A stretch of DNA of 64,000 nt from Rhodoferax sp. (GTDB lineage: Bacteria > Pseudomonadota > Gammaproteobacteria > Burkholderiales > Burkholderiaceae_C), in NCBI GenBank assembly GCA_018061265.1, contig JAGOUM010000007.1:19875-83874 (forward strand), read 5' to 3'. A model generated the notes under the pieces. The model did no database searches. It was not told the origin of the DNA and saw only the letters and a list, made by a program, of their open reading frames with translations. Shown here piece after piece: positions 52,356-61,059 of the stretch. The stretch's first letter is position 1, and every line of letters starts with the position of its first letter. The position numbers were made by a program, and so were the translations under genes.

Positions 52356-52631
52356 ATGACCGACACCACATTGCGACCTGCAGACCTGAACCAAGCCTTG
52401 CAGAACGTCGCCACGGCCCTGCACGACCTGACAGTTGCCACAGGCCGGCTTGGCGTTGCCGCATTCTGGCGGCTGGCACGTTATCGTCAGCCACTTCCAG
52501 CGGTCACGGTGCAGCAGCAGGCTGCACAACTGCGTGCCTATGCAGACCGCATTTACCCGCATGACCCGCAGTATGCCCAGGATTTGTACGCTGCAGCCAA
52601 CCGTCATGAACTGGCCGATCCAACTCACTGA
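52356..52631 (+). CDS. Small hypothetical protein
   Basis: 91-aa protein (MTDTTLRPADLNQALQNVA...), helical, Ala/Gln rich, without a recognised domain, cysteine or signal. AAAGGAA lies upstream of ATG 52356. It lies 120 bp after cbbR. The frame is open to 52284, but the ribosome site supports the internal ATG. Confidence 0.5.
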   Translation: MTDTTLRPADLNQALQNVATALHDLTVATGRLGVAAFWRLARYRQPLPAVTVQQQAAQLRAYADRIYPHDPQYAQDLYAAANRHELADPTH

Positions 52632-52641
52632 GCAGCCGACC

Positions 52642-52857
52642 ATGAAGACGAAAACAAGCACTTGCCCTAACGCATCCAGCCTGAGGCGAACCACATCACT
52701 TTGGCTCGGACTGCCGTTTGACCTGGCCAGAGAACACTACGCGCAGGTCGTCCGGTGGGGCTTGATGAAAAACTCTATGCTTGAATCGGCCCGCTTCGGC
52801 CGTGAGCTCGCCAAGGCCGAGCAGCAGGCACTTGGACCATGGGCCAGACGAGTCTAA
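52642..52857 (+). CDS. Small hypothetical protein, possibly phasin-like helix
   Basis: 71-aa protein from ATG 52642 (MKTKTSTCPNASSLRRTTSL). Segment PFDLAREHYAQVVRWGLMKN is an amphipathic helix. It starts 10 bp after the preceding small gene and may be cotranscribed. No domain identified; the phasin-like remark is only a resemblance in helix character. Confidence 0.4.
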   Translation: MKTKTSTCPNASSLRRTTSLWLGLPFDLAREHYAQVVRWGLMKNSMLESARFGRELAKAEQQALGPWARRV

Positions 52858-52946
52858 AGTCGCCAAACCTGCAACCCCCTGGCGCTAAACTGACCAGAAT
52901 CTGACCCTGAGGTCGCGAGTGAATTTCGACCCGACAGGCTGGCCCC

Positions 52947-53879
52947 ATGCTCGACATCTTCTCCATCACCCTGCCCATCTTCCTGATCATCGGCCTGGGT
53001 TACCTGTCCATTCGTTCAGGCCTGTTCGCTCAGGCGGAGGCTCGCACGCTGGGCACCTTTGTGTTGACCTTTGCATTGCCCGCGCTGATTCTGCGCACGT
53101 TTTCCCAGCGTTCGTTTAGCGAGGTGATTGACACCCACTATCTGATCGCATTTGCTCTGGGGTCCATGGTGTCCATGTTGGCCGGGTTGGTGATGGCGCA
53201 TTGGGTGCTTAAAAAACCCATCGATGTCAGCGCCATCAGCGCGATGGGCATGTCATGTGGCAACAGTGGCTACATCGGGTACCCGCTGGCACTGCTGGTG
53301 CTTGGCCCCATCGCCGGCGTGGCGCTGGCACTGAACATGTTGGTGGAAAACCTGCTGATGATCCCGCTGACGCTGGCCTTGGCCGAGATCAGCTTTGGCA
53401 AGGGCCAGCGGTTTTGGCCAGTCCTTCGTGGCATTGCGTCCAGGCTGCTGCGTTCGCCACTCATTTTGGCGATTGCCTTGGGCATTGCACTTTCCCTGAT
53501 GGAATATCACTTGCCCACACCGATCGAGCGGACCGTTGAGATGCTGGCGATGGCCTCAGGGCCAGTGGCATTGTTCGTGATTGGCGCCAATCTGTATGGC
53601 CTGCATCTGGGTGGCATGCTCGGTAATCTGAGCCTTATTGTTCTAGGCAAGCTTTTGCTGCATCCGCTGGCGGTGGCTGCGGCGCTGTGGCTGTTTCCCG
53701 TGGCCAACCCGGATCTGCGCACGGCCGCCATCTTGATGGCCGCCGTGCCAATGCTGGGCATCTACCCACTTTTGGGCCAGCGTTTTGGCCAGGAAAAACT
53801 GTGCTCAGCCTCTCAGCTTGGGGCAACGGTGCTGTCTTTTATCACTTTGAGCGCACTGCTGGCGCTGCTCAAACACTGA
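52947..53879 (+). CDS. AEC-family transporter
   Basis: 310-aa auxin-efflux-carrier-type permease with about ten helices: first segment FSITLPIFLIIGLGYLSIRS, MGMSCGNSGYIGYPLALLVLG (conserved Asn/Gly core), and C-terminal AAVPMLGIYPLLGQRFGQE. Bacterial members export small organic acids. Its link to the CBB genes on both sides is unclear. Confidence 0.88.
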   Translation: MLDIFSITLPIFLIIGLGYLSIRSGLFAQAEARTLGTFVLTFALPALILRTFSQRSFSEVIDTHYLIAFALGSMVSMLAGLVMAHWVLKKPIDVSAISAMGMSCGNSGYIGYPLALLVLGPIAGVALALNMLVENLLMIPLTLALAEISFGKGQRFWPVLRGIASRLLRSPLILAIALGIALSLMEYHLPTPIERTVEMLAMASGPVALFVIGANLYGLHLGGMLGNLSLIVLGKLLLHPLAVAAALWLFPVANPDLRTAAILMAAVPMLGIYPLLGQRFGQEKLCSASQLGATVLSFITLSALLALLKH

Positions 53880-53885
53880 GACCGG

Positions 53886-54653
53886 CTATGAGCGCAAACC
53901 ATCATGCAGTTCAACCAGCGCCATTGTGATCTTGTGGTTGCGGTCCAGGTAAATCATGGGCAGCGACTGCTCGTGTGACTCGCGGATCTTCACTGACGCC
54001 GGCAGATAGGGCTGCAGCACCGGCAGGCCTTCTTCGATGAGTTCGGCCACCATGCGCTGTGGCAAATTGGCCCGGGCCTGAAACTGGTTCACCACAATGC
54101 CCTCAATCTGCAGCCCCGGATTGTGGTCAGCGCGGATTTCCTGCACGTTCTCCAACAGCGCGTACAAAGCCTGGCGCGAAAAACTGTCGCAGTCAAACGG
54201 GATCAGGCAACCGCTGGCGCCAATCAGTGCGGCACGGGTATAGAAGTTCAACGCGGGTGCCGTGTCAATATAAATTCGGTCATAACTTTCGCCCAAAGTT
54301 TTGAGCGCCTCGCGCAGTTTGTAGATCTTCTGACGCGATTCGAGCTTGACCTGCAACTCAGTCAGTGCCGGGCTCGACGGCATCAGGTCAAGATTCTCGA
54401 ACGGGGACTCCACCACAAACTCGATCGGCGCAATGCTCTTGAAGCTGTAGCTGAGTGAGTGCTCAAAAAAGCCCGCGACGCTGGGTTGGTCATCGCTGGC
54501 CGTGTCACCCAGCAGGTAGCTGCTGGAGTTGCCCTGCGGGTCCAGGTCAATGACCAGTGTGCGCAAACCACGGTCGGCACTGATGGCCGCAAGATTGCAG
54601 GTGATGGTGGACTTGCCAACCCCGCCTTTTTGGTTGAACACAACAATGGGCAT
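53886..54653 (-). CDS. Orphan ParA-family ATPase
   Basis: 255-aa cytoplasmic ATPase with deviant Walker A (VVFNQKGGVGKSTITCNLAA), LVIDLDPQGNSSSYLL, IYIDTAPALNF. No parB or parS-like neighbour is seen, so it is not a standard chromosome or plasmid partition locus. It is divergent from cbbM. ParA proteins also position carboxysomes (McdA) and other cargos, but form II RubisCO is not carboxysomal. The cargo is unknown. Confidence 0.88.
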   Translation of the reverse strand: MPIVVFNQKGGVGKSTITCNLAAISADRGLRTLVIDLDPQGNSSSYLLGDTASDDQPSVAGFFEHSLSYSFKSIAPIEFVVESPFENLDLMPSSPALTELQVKLESRQKIYKLREALKTLGESYDRIYIDTAPALNFYTRAALIGASGCLIPFDCDSFSRQALYALLENVQEIRADHNPGLQIEGIVVNQFQARANLPQRMVAELIEEGLPVLQPYLPASVKIRESHEQSLPMIYLDRNHKITMALVELHDGLRS

Positions 54654-54751
54654 GAAGCGCTCCTTTGACGCATGGATGGATTTGTATGGGTGCAGCCGCT
54701 ATTGTCCTTGAACTGGACCGCCTGGTTGAGTCTTGAATTCATCAGTTGAAA

Positions 54752-54788
54752 CTAATTTGATTAGCAATTTATTTGAATTTTCATGATG
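54752..54788. promoter_or_regulatory. Candidate CbbR binding region upstream of cbbM
   Basis: Inverted repeat CTAAT-TTG-ATTAG (54752-54764) followed by TTTATTTGAATTTTCATGATG (54768-54788), related to the sequence upstream of cbbR. It is 60-100 bp before the cbbM ATG in the ParA-cbbM divergent gap (54654-54849). Inference from position and similarity. Confidence 0.4.
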
Positions 54789-54849
54789 AATAAGCATGTC
54801 TATAGTTCAGCCCATCAACAGCTTCAACCCACTCAACAGGAGATAAACC

Positions 54850-56229
54850 ATGGATCAATCGAACCGCTACGCTGACCTGAGCCTCAAGGAAGAAGACCTT
54901 ATCGCCGGAGGGAAACACATTTTGGTAGCCTACAAGATGGCACCAAAACCAGGCTACGGCTACCTTGAGGCCGCAGCGCACTTTGCCGCCGAATCCTCCA
55001 CCGGCACCAATGTGGAAGTCAGCACCACCGACGACTTCACCCGCGGTGTGGATGCGCTGGTGTACTACATCGACGAAGCCACGGAAGACATGCGCATTGC
55101 GTACCCGATTGACCTGTTTGACCGCAACATGACTGACGGGCGCATGATGATCGTGTCTTTTCTGACGCTGGTCATCGGTAACAACCAGGGCATGGGCGAC
55201 ATCAAGCACGCCAAGATTCACGACTTTTACATGCCCGAGCGCGCCATCCAGCTGTTTGACGGCCCATCCAAAGACATCACCGACATGTGGCGCATTCTGG
55301 GCCGCCCGGTGAAAGACGGTGGCTACATTTCCGGCACCATCATCAAGCCCAAGCTGGGCCTGCGCCCCGAGCCGTTTGCCAAGGCTGCCTACCAGTTCTG
55401 GCTGGGTGGTGACTTCATCAAGAACGACGAGCCACAAGGCAACCAGGTGTTCTGCCCGGCCAAAAAGGTTTACCCGCTGGTTTACGATGCCCTGAAGCGC
55501 GCTCAGGACGAAACCGGTCAGGCCAAGCTGTTCTCGGCCAACATCACGGCGGACGACCACTACGAAATGTGCGCCCGTGCCGACTTCATTCTTGAAACCT
55601 TTGGCCCGGATGCAGACAAGGTTGCCTTCCTGGTGGACGGTTTTGTTGGCGGCCCCGGCATGATCACCACCGCCCGTCGCCAGTACCCCAACCAGTACCT
55701 GCACTACCACCGCGCCGGTCACGGCATGATCACCAGCCCCAGCGCCAAGCGTGGTTACACCGCCTTTGTACTGGCCAAAATCTCGCGCCTGCAAGGGGCC
55801 AGCGGCATCCACGTCGGCACCATGGGCTACGGCAAGATGGAAGGCGAAGGCGACGACCGCAACATTGCCTACATGATTGAACGTGACGAGTGCCAGGGCC
55901 CGGTCTATTTCCAGAAGTGGTATGGCATGAAGCCCACCACCCCGATCATCTCGGGCGGCATGAACGCGCTGCGTCTGCCAGGTTTCTTCCAGAATCTGGG
56001 CCATGGCAACGTCATCAACACCGCTGGTGGCGGCTCTTATGGGCACATTGACTCACCCGCAGCCGGTGCGATTTCGCTGCGTCAGTCGTATGAGTGCTGG
56101 AAAGCTGGTGCCGACCCGATCGAGTTCGCCAAAGAGCACAAGGAATTTGCCCGTGCGTTTGAGTCGTTCCCGAAAGATGCTGACCAGATTTTCCCGGGCT
56201 GGCGCGAGAAGCTGGGTGTGCACAAGTAA
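54850..56229 (+). CDS. cbbM: RubisCO form II large subunit (CbbM)
   Basis: 459-aa form II enzyme fixing CO2 onto ribulose-1,5-bisphosphate; no small subunit is needed. Active-site residues: Lys166 in TIIKPKLGL, carbamylated Lys191 with Asp193/Glu194 in [23 protein letters not shown], loop-6 Lys in [14 protein letters not shown], and [18 protein letters not shown] precedes the ATG. Form II enzymes suit high CO2, low O2 settings. Followed by cbbQ and cbbO. Confidence 0.98.
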   Translation: MDQSNRYADLSLKEEDLIAGGKHILVAYKMAPKPGYGYLEAAAHFAAESSTGTNVEVSTTDDFTRGVDALVYYIDEATEDMRIAYPIDLFDRNMTDGRMMIVSFLTLVIGNNQGMGDIKHAKIHDFYMPERAIQLFDGPSKDITDMWRILGRPVKDGGYISGTIIKPKLGLRPEPFAKAAYQFWLGGDFIKNDEPQGNQVFCPAKKVYPLVYDALKRAQDETGQAKLFSANITADDHYEMCARADFILETFGPDADKVAFLVDGFVGGPGMITTARRQYPNQYLHYHRAGHGMITSPSAKRGYTAFVLAKISRLQGASGIHVGTMGYGKMEGEGDDRNIAYMIERDECQGPVYFQKWYGMKPTTPIISGGMNALRLPGFFQNLGHGNVINTAGGGSYGHIDSPAAGAISLRQSYECWKAGADPIEFAKEHKEFARAFESFPKDADQIFPGWREKLGVHK

Positions 56230-56247
56230 GCCCGAGAGTTGCAAAAC

Positions 56248-56278
56248 AAGAAACCAGATTTAACTCCACTGGTTTCTT
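56248..56278 (+). terminator. Rho-independent terminator after cbbM
   Basis: AAGAAACCAG (56248-56257) pairs perfectly with CTGGTTTCTT (56269-56278), followed by further T's to 56280. The 11-base loop is ATTTAACTCCA. It would reduce read-through from cbbM into cbbQO and set the high ratio of RubisCO to activase. Confidence 0.75.
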
Positions 56279-56300
56279 TTCAGCGACGCGCCTGGCGACG

Positions 56301-56378
56301 GGCTGCCCTGCGCCGCTCATGTCCCCCGGGGCAGACTGCGTCCGCCCCTCCTCCTCTACTTCGCTTTGCAGGGCAACC
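56301..56378 (-). repeat. Hairpin-capped intergenic element, copy 1
   Basis: Arms GGCTGCCCTGC (56301-56311) and GCAGGGCAACC (56368-56378) pair at 10 of 11 positions. On the minus strand the interior reads GCGAAGTAGAGGAGGAGG...GACGCAGTC...CGGGGGACATGAGCG. The same interior, in the opposite orientation, is in copy 2 at 56464-56547, but with unrelated arms. Confidence 0.65.
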
Positions 56379-56463
56379 CATCACCAAGCGCTTGCGTTTT
56401 AGCTAGAAGGCGCGCACTTCGCGTAGGGTGCTCAAATTCCAGAACCAACTACCAGCAGCGTGT

Positions 56464-56547
56464 GTGGGGTGTCTGGCGTAGCGAGGTTAAGGAGGAGGCC
56501 CAGACGCAGTCGGGGCCGGGGGACACGAGCGAAGTCAGACACCCCAC
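56464..56547 (+). repeat. Hairpin-capped intergenic element, copy 2
   Basis: Perfect 12-bp arms GTGGGGTGTCTG (56464-56475) and CAGACACCCCAC (56536-56547). Interior GCGAGGTTAAGGAGGAGG...GACGCAGTC...CGGGGGACACGAGCG closely matches copy 1. Together the two copies fill most of the 400-bp gap between cbbM and cbbQ; the rest (56379-56463, 56548-56629) shows no gene. Confidence 0.65.
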
Positions 56548-56629
56548 GCGCGCTGCGGGTTACAGTTAACAAATCACCCGGCATCCCTTTTTTTCAGCGA
56601 CCGTAAAGTTGACCCCACAGGAATCCGCC

Positions 56630-57436
56630 ATGACGAATCTTGCCCAGCAATACAGCATCACCCAAGAGCCGTTCTATCAAGCACAGACCAACGAAGTGGC
56701 GCTGTACGAGGCCGCGTACAAGGCCAGATTGCCAGTGATGGTCAAAGGCCCCACCGGCTGCGGCAAATCTCGCTTTATCGAATACATGGCCTGGAAACTG
56801 GGCAAGCCACTGATCACCGTGGCCTGCAACGAAGACATGACCGCCAGCGACCTAGTGGGACGCTACCTGCTTGAGGCCAACGGCACCCGCTGGCTCGACG
56901 GCCCGCTGACAACCGCCGCACGCATTGGCGCCATTTGTTACCTGGACGAAATCGTCGAAGCTCGGCAAGACACCACGGTGGTCATCCACCCACTCACCGA
57001 CCACCGTCGCCAGTTGCCACTGGACAAAAAAGGCGAGTTGATCCAGGCACACGCTGATTTTCAATTGGTCATCTCGTACAACCCAGGCTACCAAAGCCTG
57101 ATGAAAGACCTCAAACAAAGCACCAAACAGCGCTTTGTCGGCTTTGACTTTGACTACCCCGCTCCCGAACTGGAGGCCAGCATCATCGCCACCGAGGCTG
57201 GCATCCCGCTGGCCGACGCGGTGCGTCTGGTCAAAGTAGGCGAAACAGCGCGCGCTCTCAAGGGCCATGGGCTCGACGAAGGTATCTCCACCCGCCTGCT
57301 GGTTTACGCTGCTACGCTCATCAAAGGCGAGGTGGATCCGGTAGACGCCTGCCGTATGGCGCTGGTGCGTCCGATCACCGACGACGCTGACATCCGCGCC
57401 ACACTCGACCACGCGATTGACGCCGTGTTTGCCTGA
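56630..57436 (+). CDS. cbbQ: CbbQ RubisCO activase ATPase (MoxR-type AAA+)
   Basis: 268-aa AAA+ ATPase that, with CbbO, removes inhibitory sugar phosphates from RubisCO. Walker A at residues 40-47 (GPTGCGKS), Walker [12 protein letters not shown], and sensor region [14 protein letters not shown] 56630 with AGGA upstream is used instead of the in-frame TTG at 56609. Its 3' end overlaps the cbbO start. Confidence 0.95.
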   Translation: MTNLAQQYSITQEPFYQAQTNEVALYEAAYKARLPVMVKGPTGCGKSRFIEYMAWKLGKPLITVACNEDMTASDLVGRYLLEANGTRWLDGPLTTAARIGAICYLDEIVEARQDTTVVIHPLTDHRRQLPLDKKGELIQAHADFQLVISYNPGYQSLMKDLKQSTKQRFVGFDFDYPAPELEASIIATEAGIPLADAVRLVKVGETARALKGHGLDEGISTRLLVYAATLIKGEVDPVDACRMALVRPITDDADIRATLDHAIDAVFA

Positions 57437-59741
57437 CGCCACCGTCCAACTTGACGCACACCCCGCGAGGCCCGGCGTGTTGACCACTTCTGCTGCTATT
57501 GACGATGCCCAGTTGCAAACCTGGCGCCGCCAGCTCGATTGCAGCTTTGCCCAAATTGACGACGTTTTTGCCGCCTGTATGGCGGAAGCCAGTGCCCACC
57601 TGAGCGCCAATGGTCTGGATGAGTTTCTGGCGCAAGCACGTTTTCTGGGCAAGATGGGCCGCGGTGTCGAGCCAGCGCTGATCTTTTTGCAGGAATGGCC
57701 GCCCATTGCCCAAACCGTGGGCGAAGACGCACTCGATGCCGTGATGCAAACCGTGCGGATCATCAACAAATCACCCAACGGCAAAGCCATTGCGCCGTTT
57801 TTGCAAACCCTGGCAGCGGTTGCGCGGCGCCTGCCTAGCCAGGGGCAGCTGCAACATTATCTGGACCTGTGCGTGATGCTGATGGAGCGCACCAGCGGCT
57901 CGATCCACGGCATCCACAAAACCTACCCCAGCCCGAGCCTGGCCGTGTTTTTTGACAAGGCACCCCAACTGCTCGAAGTGCTGAGCGTGCAGGGCTTAAG
58001 CAACTGGATCAACTACGGCATCCGCAACTACAGCCACCACCCCGAGCAGCAGCGCGAATTTTTCAGCCTGGCCAGCAGCGACAGCCGCGCCGTGCTGCAG
58101 CGCGAACGCCATGGCACCTTGCTGATGGACCACACCCGCGTGCTCGACCTGACGCTGCGCGCCCTGTGGCAGGATGGTGATGTGCTGGTGCCCTACTCCA
58201 CCACCTTTGATGCGCAGCGCCAACCCATGCCGTACTTTGACGCGCACGGCATGCGCCTGCCCGATGTGTATGACGAACGCAATGGCGTCAGCGGCCTGGA
58301 CCGCTACCGTGTCGCGCTGGCGCACATGGCAGCCCACCGGCGCTGGAGCACACCGATCTTTGCCGACAACTACAGCCCGGCGCAGCGCCTGGCCATCGAG
58401 TGTTTTGAAGACGCGCGGGTCGATGCACTGATGCTGCGCGAATACCCGGGCTTGCGTCGCCATTTATTGGCTCTGCACCCGATACCGCTTGATGGGGCTT
58501 GTAACCCTGCTGCACATTCCTGCTTGAGGCACCGGCTGGCGAAACTGTCACGCGCGCTGCTGGACCCGCCCAAACGCTTTGAGCACCCGCAGTTGCAGGA
58601 ATGGGTGCAGCGCTTCTCTGGGTTGATGGCACTGGGCGAATCCAGCACGTCTGACATCGCCGGGCTGGCGCTGAGCTACCTGGGCAAAACCCGGCTGCAA
58701 AGCGACCAGTTGCCCGACACCTGGTTCGAGGACACCGAAGTCGACTACCACGACGACAACCGCCATCTGTGGCGCTTTTACGAACTCAGCGACGACGAAG
58801 AGGACTTTGATCGGCCCACCGCCACGGCCGCCCAGGAGCTGCAGACCCTGCCACCGCGCCACTACCCCGAGTGGGACTACAGCAGCCAGAGCCTGCGCCC
58901 GGACTGGGTCAGCCTGTATGAGCGCCTGCACCCCAGTGGCAACGCCGCTGACATCGACAACCTGCTGGCCAAACACGCCGCACTTGCCAAACGCCTGAAA
59001 CGCCTGCTGGATGCCCTGAAACCGCAAGACAAGGTGCGCCAGCGCTATCAGGAAGAAGGCAGCGAGTTGGACCTGGACGTCGCTATCCGCTCGCTGATTG
59101 ACCTCAAAAGCGGCTCCAACCCCGACATGCGCATCAACATGAGCCACACCACCGACGGGCGCAGCATCGCTACCACGCTGCTGCTGGACTTGTCGGAGTC
59201 ACTCAACGAAAAAGCCCGTGGCTCAGAGCAAACCGTGCTGCAGCTCAGCCAGGAGGCGGTCTCGCTGCTGGCCTGGGCGGTGCAGCAACTCGGCGACCCA
59301 CTGGCAATAGCCGGATTTCACTCCAACACCCGCCACGACGTGCGCTACCTGCACCTCAAAGGCTTTGCCGAGGCGTGGGACGACACGGTCAAAGCCCGCC
59401 TGGCCGCCATGCAGGCCGCCTACAGCACCCGTATGGGTGCCGCGCTGCGCCACGCCGCACGCACTTTGTCAGCGCAAGCCGCCGACAAAAAGCTGCTGCT
59501 GGTGCTGACCGACGGCCAGCCCGCTGACATTGACGTGAAAGATGAGCGTCTGCTGATTGAAGACGCCAAAGAAGCCGTGCGCGAGCTGGACCACCAGGGC
59601 ATCTTCACCTATTGCATCAACCTGGATGCCGCCGCCGACGCCTATGTAGCCGACATCTTTGGCAAGCGCTACACGGTAATTGACAACATCGCCCGGCTGC
59701 CTGAGCAGTTGCCCAAGCTGTTTATGGCGTTGACGCGGTGA
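57417..59741 (+). CDS. cbbO: CbbO RubisCO activase adaptor (von Willebrand A)
   Basis: 774-aa adaptor that links the CbbQ ring to RubisCO. C-terminal vWA domain has the MIDAS motif [12 protein letters not shown] (DxSxS) and [13 protein letters not shown] large helical N-terminal part is typical. TTG 57417 overlaps cbbQ by 20 bp; GTG 57477 is an alternative start. The pair QO fits form II RubisCO. Confidence 0.92.
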   Translation: MTPCLPDATVQLDAHPARPGVLTTSAAIDDAQLQTWRRQLDCSFAQIDDVFAACMAEASAHLSANGLDEFLAQARFLGKMGRGVEPALIFLQEWPPIAQTVGEDALDAVMQTVRIINKSPNGKAIAPFLQTLAAVARRLPSQGQLQHYLDLCVMLMERTSGSIHGIHKTYPSPSLAVFFDKAPQLLEVLSVQGLSNWINYGIRNYSHHPEQQREFFSLASSDSRAVLQRERHGTLLMDHTRVLDLTLRALWQDGDVLVPYSTTFDAQRQPMPYFDAHGMRLPDVYDERNGVSGLDRYRVALAHMAAHRRWSTPIFADNYSPAQRLAIECFEDARVDALMLREYPGLRRHLLALHPIPLDGACNPAAHSCLRHRLAKLSRALLDPPKRFEHPQLQEWVQRFSGLMALGESSTSDIAGLALSYLGKTRLQSDQLPDTWFEDTEVDYHDDNRHLWRFYELSDDEEDFDRPTATAAQELQTLPPRHYPEWDYSSQSLRPDWVSLYERLHPSGNAADIDNLLAKHAALAKRLKRLLDALKPQDKVRQRYQEEGSELDLDVAIRSLIDLKSGSNPDMRINMSHTTDGRSIATTLLLDLSESLNEKARGSEQTVLQLSQEAVSLLAWAVQQLGDPLAIAGFHSNTRHDVRYLHLKGFAEAWDDTVKARLAAMQAAYSTRMGAALRHAARTLSAQAADKKLLLVLTDGQPADIDVKDERLLIEDAKEAVRELDHQGIFTYCINLDAAADAYVADIFGKRYTVIDNIARLPEQLPKLFMALTR

Positions 59742-59765
59742 GGTGGTGATGAGCGCTGATTGCTT

Positions 59766-59818
59766 CCTTTTTTGTATCTGTTAGCGCTTGTGGATATTGA
59801 GCTAGAGGCAATTTATAT
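59766..59818 (+). repeat. Intergenic repeat, copy F
   Basis: TTTTTTTGTATCTGTTAGCGCTTGTGG...GAGCTAGAGGCAATTTATA, plus orientation, just after cbbO. The rest of 59742-60014 has no convincing gene; an open minus-strand frame there (59722-60123) overlaps cbbO's end, the repeat and an attC site and looks spurious. Confidence 0.65.
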
Positions 59819-59933
59819 ACCCAACTCGTTGCGAAATGGGTTGCTGCGCTGCGGCCGCGATGCAACGACCGCCGCCGGTCTGAAGCAAAGCTGCACACTC
59901 GATTGTGGCCAGTCGCAGACAGTCGAGGTGGCG

Positions 59934-59977
59934 GCTTAACGTTGGCGCTGTCCGGCACGCAGTAAGCGCCGTGAAGC
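59934..59977 (-). other. Integron attC site 1 (3' of DUF2442)
   Basis: On the minus strand GCTTCAC-GGCGCT...AGCGCC-AAC-GTTAAGC. R' box GTTAAGC fits the GTTRRRY core; R'' is GCTTCAC, one mismatch from RYYYAAC; the inner L arms GGCGCT/AGCGCC pair. 24 bp of it (59934-59957) match the third site at 61031-61054 with three differences. Confidence 0.6.
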
Positions 59978-60014
59978 GGCAACCTGATGCTGCGGGTCCG
60001 TGACGAGCAACCTG

Positions 60015-60272
60015 CTAGCCCGCTGCGCCCGAAACCAGCGGGAATGAGGATGGGTTTCGAATGGACTGCACCGATAAGTCGATGTCCAACCCCGGCCAGT
60101 ACAGATGATCGGGGGTCGGCCACTGAACTTCGGAAACCTGTTCGATCGTCCCCTTACGAAACCATGGAAATTGATCGAAGGGCACGAGCAACTCCTCGTC
60201 AGCAAGCAGAAGCCAAAAACCGTGCTTCGAAATATGGGTAACTTCAGCCGCCAAAGTGGTGGTTCCAGGCAT
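60015..60272 (-). CDS. DUF2442 protein
   Basis: 85-aa protein of the DUF2442 family: FWLLLADEELLVPFDQFPWF, HLYWPGLDIDLSVQSIRNP. DUF2442 genes usually pair with DUF4160, as here. Such pairs have been suggested as toxin-antitoxin-like or phage/mobile cargo. It is intact and is the distal gene of an integron-type cassette. Confidence 0.88.
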   Translation of the reverse strand: MPGTTTLAAEVTHISKHGFWLLLADEELLVPFDQFPWFRKGTIEQVSEVQWPTPDHLYWPGLDIDLSVQSIRNPSSFPLVSGAAG

Positions 60273-60482
60273 CTTGGATCTCCTTCAAATGTGCATTGAC
60301 AACTGCTTGCGCTTGTCGAAGTTGTGTAACAGAAAGACCAGTATGGGTGGCTAGAACCACTTGTGGTGTAAGCCAGAACTTCGCTTCACCGTCCACGTGC
60401 GAAACATGGACATGAACGCGTGTCTCCTCCCGCGAAAAAAAGAAGAGCCAAATTTGCCGTCACGAACAATGGTAGGTGCCAT
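60244..60482 (-). pseudogene. DUF4160 gene with frameshift
   Basis: From ATG 60482 the frame reads MAPTIVRDGKFGSSFF, then breaks. One base gained in the run of seven T's (plus-strand A's 60435-60441) restores SREETRVHVHVSHVDGEAKF and the rest of a DUF4160 protein ending WNHHFGG at 60244. Total length 239 is one short of 80 codons. It overlaps the DUF2442 start by 29 bp. Either a pseudogene, a homopolymer sequencing error, or slippage. Confidence 0.8.
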
Positions 60483-60513
60483 ACCGCTACTGTAACCAAC
60501 TCGTCTTCCAGCG

Positions 60514-60571
60514 GCTTAACGCCTGAGTTCACGCGCCGCAGAAGTCGATCGCATGGAACGAAATGTTAGGC
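60514..60571 (-). other. Integron attC site 2 (3' of cupin gene)
   Basis: On the minus strand it begins GCCTAAC (R'', RYYYAAC) and ends GTTAAGC (R', GTTRRRY), 58 bp, with inner GTTCCATGCG/CGCGTGAAC arms. The layout TAACATTTCGTTC...TGAACTCAGGCGTTAAGC is like the attC of classical cassettes. The cupin stop codon TAA lies inside GCCTAAC, as is common in cassettes. Confidence 0.8.
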
Positions 60572-60970
60572 TCCACTCGCGTCCATTCCGGCGCTGGAAC
60601 TCTTGCGCTGAAGCTTCTCCACTTCTTCAGGGACGCTCACCAACACCACGCAGCCTGCGTCCGACTGCACGGCATGTATGTTGCCGGGGGCGGTGAAGAG
60701 ATAGTCGCCCGCATGCAGACGGTCTTTGCCCAGGCGGATGTCGCCCTCCAAAACGAAGATCTCCTCGCCTCCGGGATGAGTGTGACCAGGGTAGGTGGCG
60801 CCGGGGTCGAACTTCAGAAGAATCGTTGGTGCCCTGAGGGCCGACCTGTCGAATCGCAGAACCTTCACGTAGACGCCGCTGACTCCGGGCTCATCGAGAG
60901 GTTGCCACTCTATTGAACTGCTACGAACCATTTGATTGAGTTTTGGGTCAGGTTTGATCTTGACTTCCAT
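60566..60970 (-). CDS. ChrR-like cupin protein (integron cassette)
   Basis: 134-aa cupin. Metal-binding motif GATYPGHTHPGGEEIFVLEGD and second motif GDYLFTAPGNIHAVQSD. Resembles the C-terminal cupin of ChrR anti-sigma factors but stands alone. ATG 60970 follows AAGGAG; the longer frame to 61063 runs through an attC site and is rejected. Function unknown; typical adaptive cassette cargo. Confidence 0.87.
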   Translation of the reverse strand: MEVKIKPDPKLNQMVRSSSIEWQPLDEPGVSGVYVKVLRFDRSALRAPTILLKFDPGATYPGHTHPGGEEIFVLEGDIRLGKDRLHAGDYLFTAPGNIHAVQSDAGCVVLVSVPEEVEKLQRKSSSAGMDASGA

Positions 60971-61030
60971 GCCACGCTCCTTCGGATTCGGTTCAGTGCT
61001 TTGGGTCTGCCGCGATGCTCGTTGTGTGGG

Positions 61031-61054
61031 GCCCAACGTTGGCGCTGCCCGGCA
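61031..61054 (-). other. Integron attC site 3 (half-site visible)
   Basis: On the minus strand TGCCGGGCAGCGCCAAC-GTTGGGC, R' box GTTGGGC (GTTRRRY). It matches the R'/L' part of site 1 at 21 of 24 bases. The R'' half cannot be drawn clearly; it would lie in the 3' end of brnA. Marks the boundary between the brnTA remnant and the cupin cassette. Confidence 0.5.
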
Positions 61055-61059
61055 AATTG

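Noticed and set aside
54781-56046. 421-aa minus-strand frame opposite cbbM
   Set aside because: Antisense shadow of the highly conserved RubisCO gene.
54850-59741. Carboxysome or form I RubisCO genes near cbbM
   Set aside because: No small subunit, shell protein or carbonic anhydrase gene is present; the enzyme is form II with cbbQO only.
59722-60123. 133-aa open frame on the minus strand after cbbO
   Set aside because: It runs through the end of cbbO, a repeat copy, an attC site and the end of DUF2442; it has no domain-like pattern.
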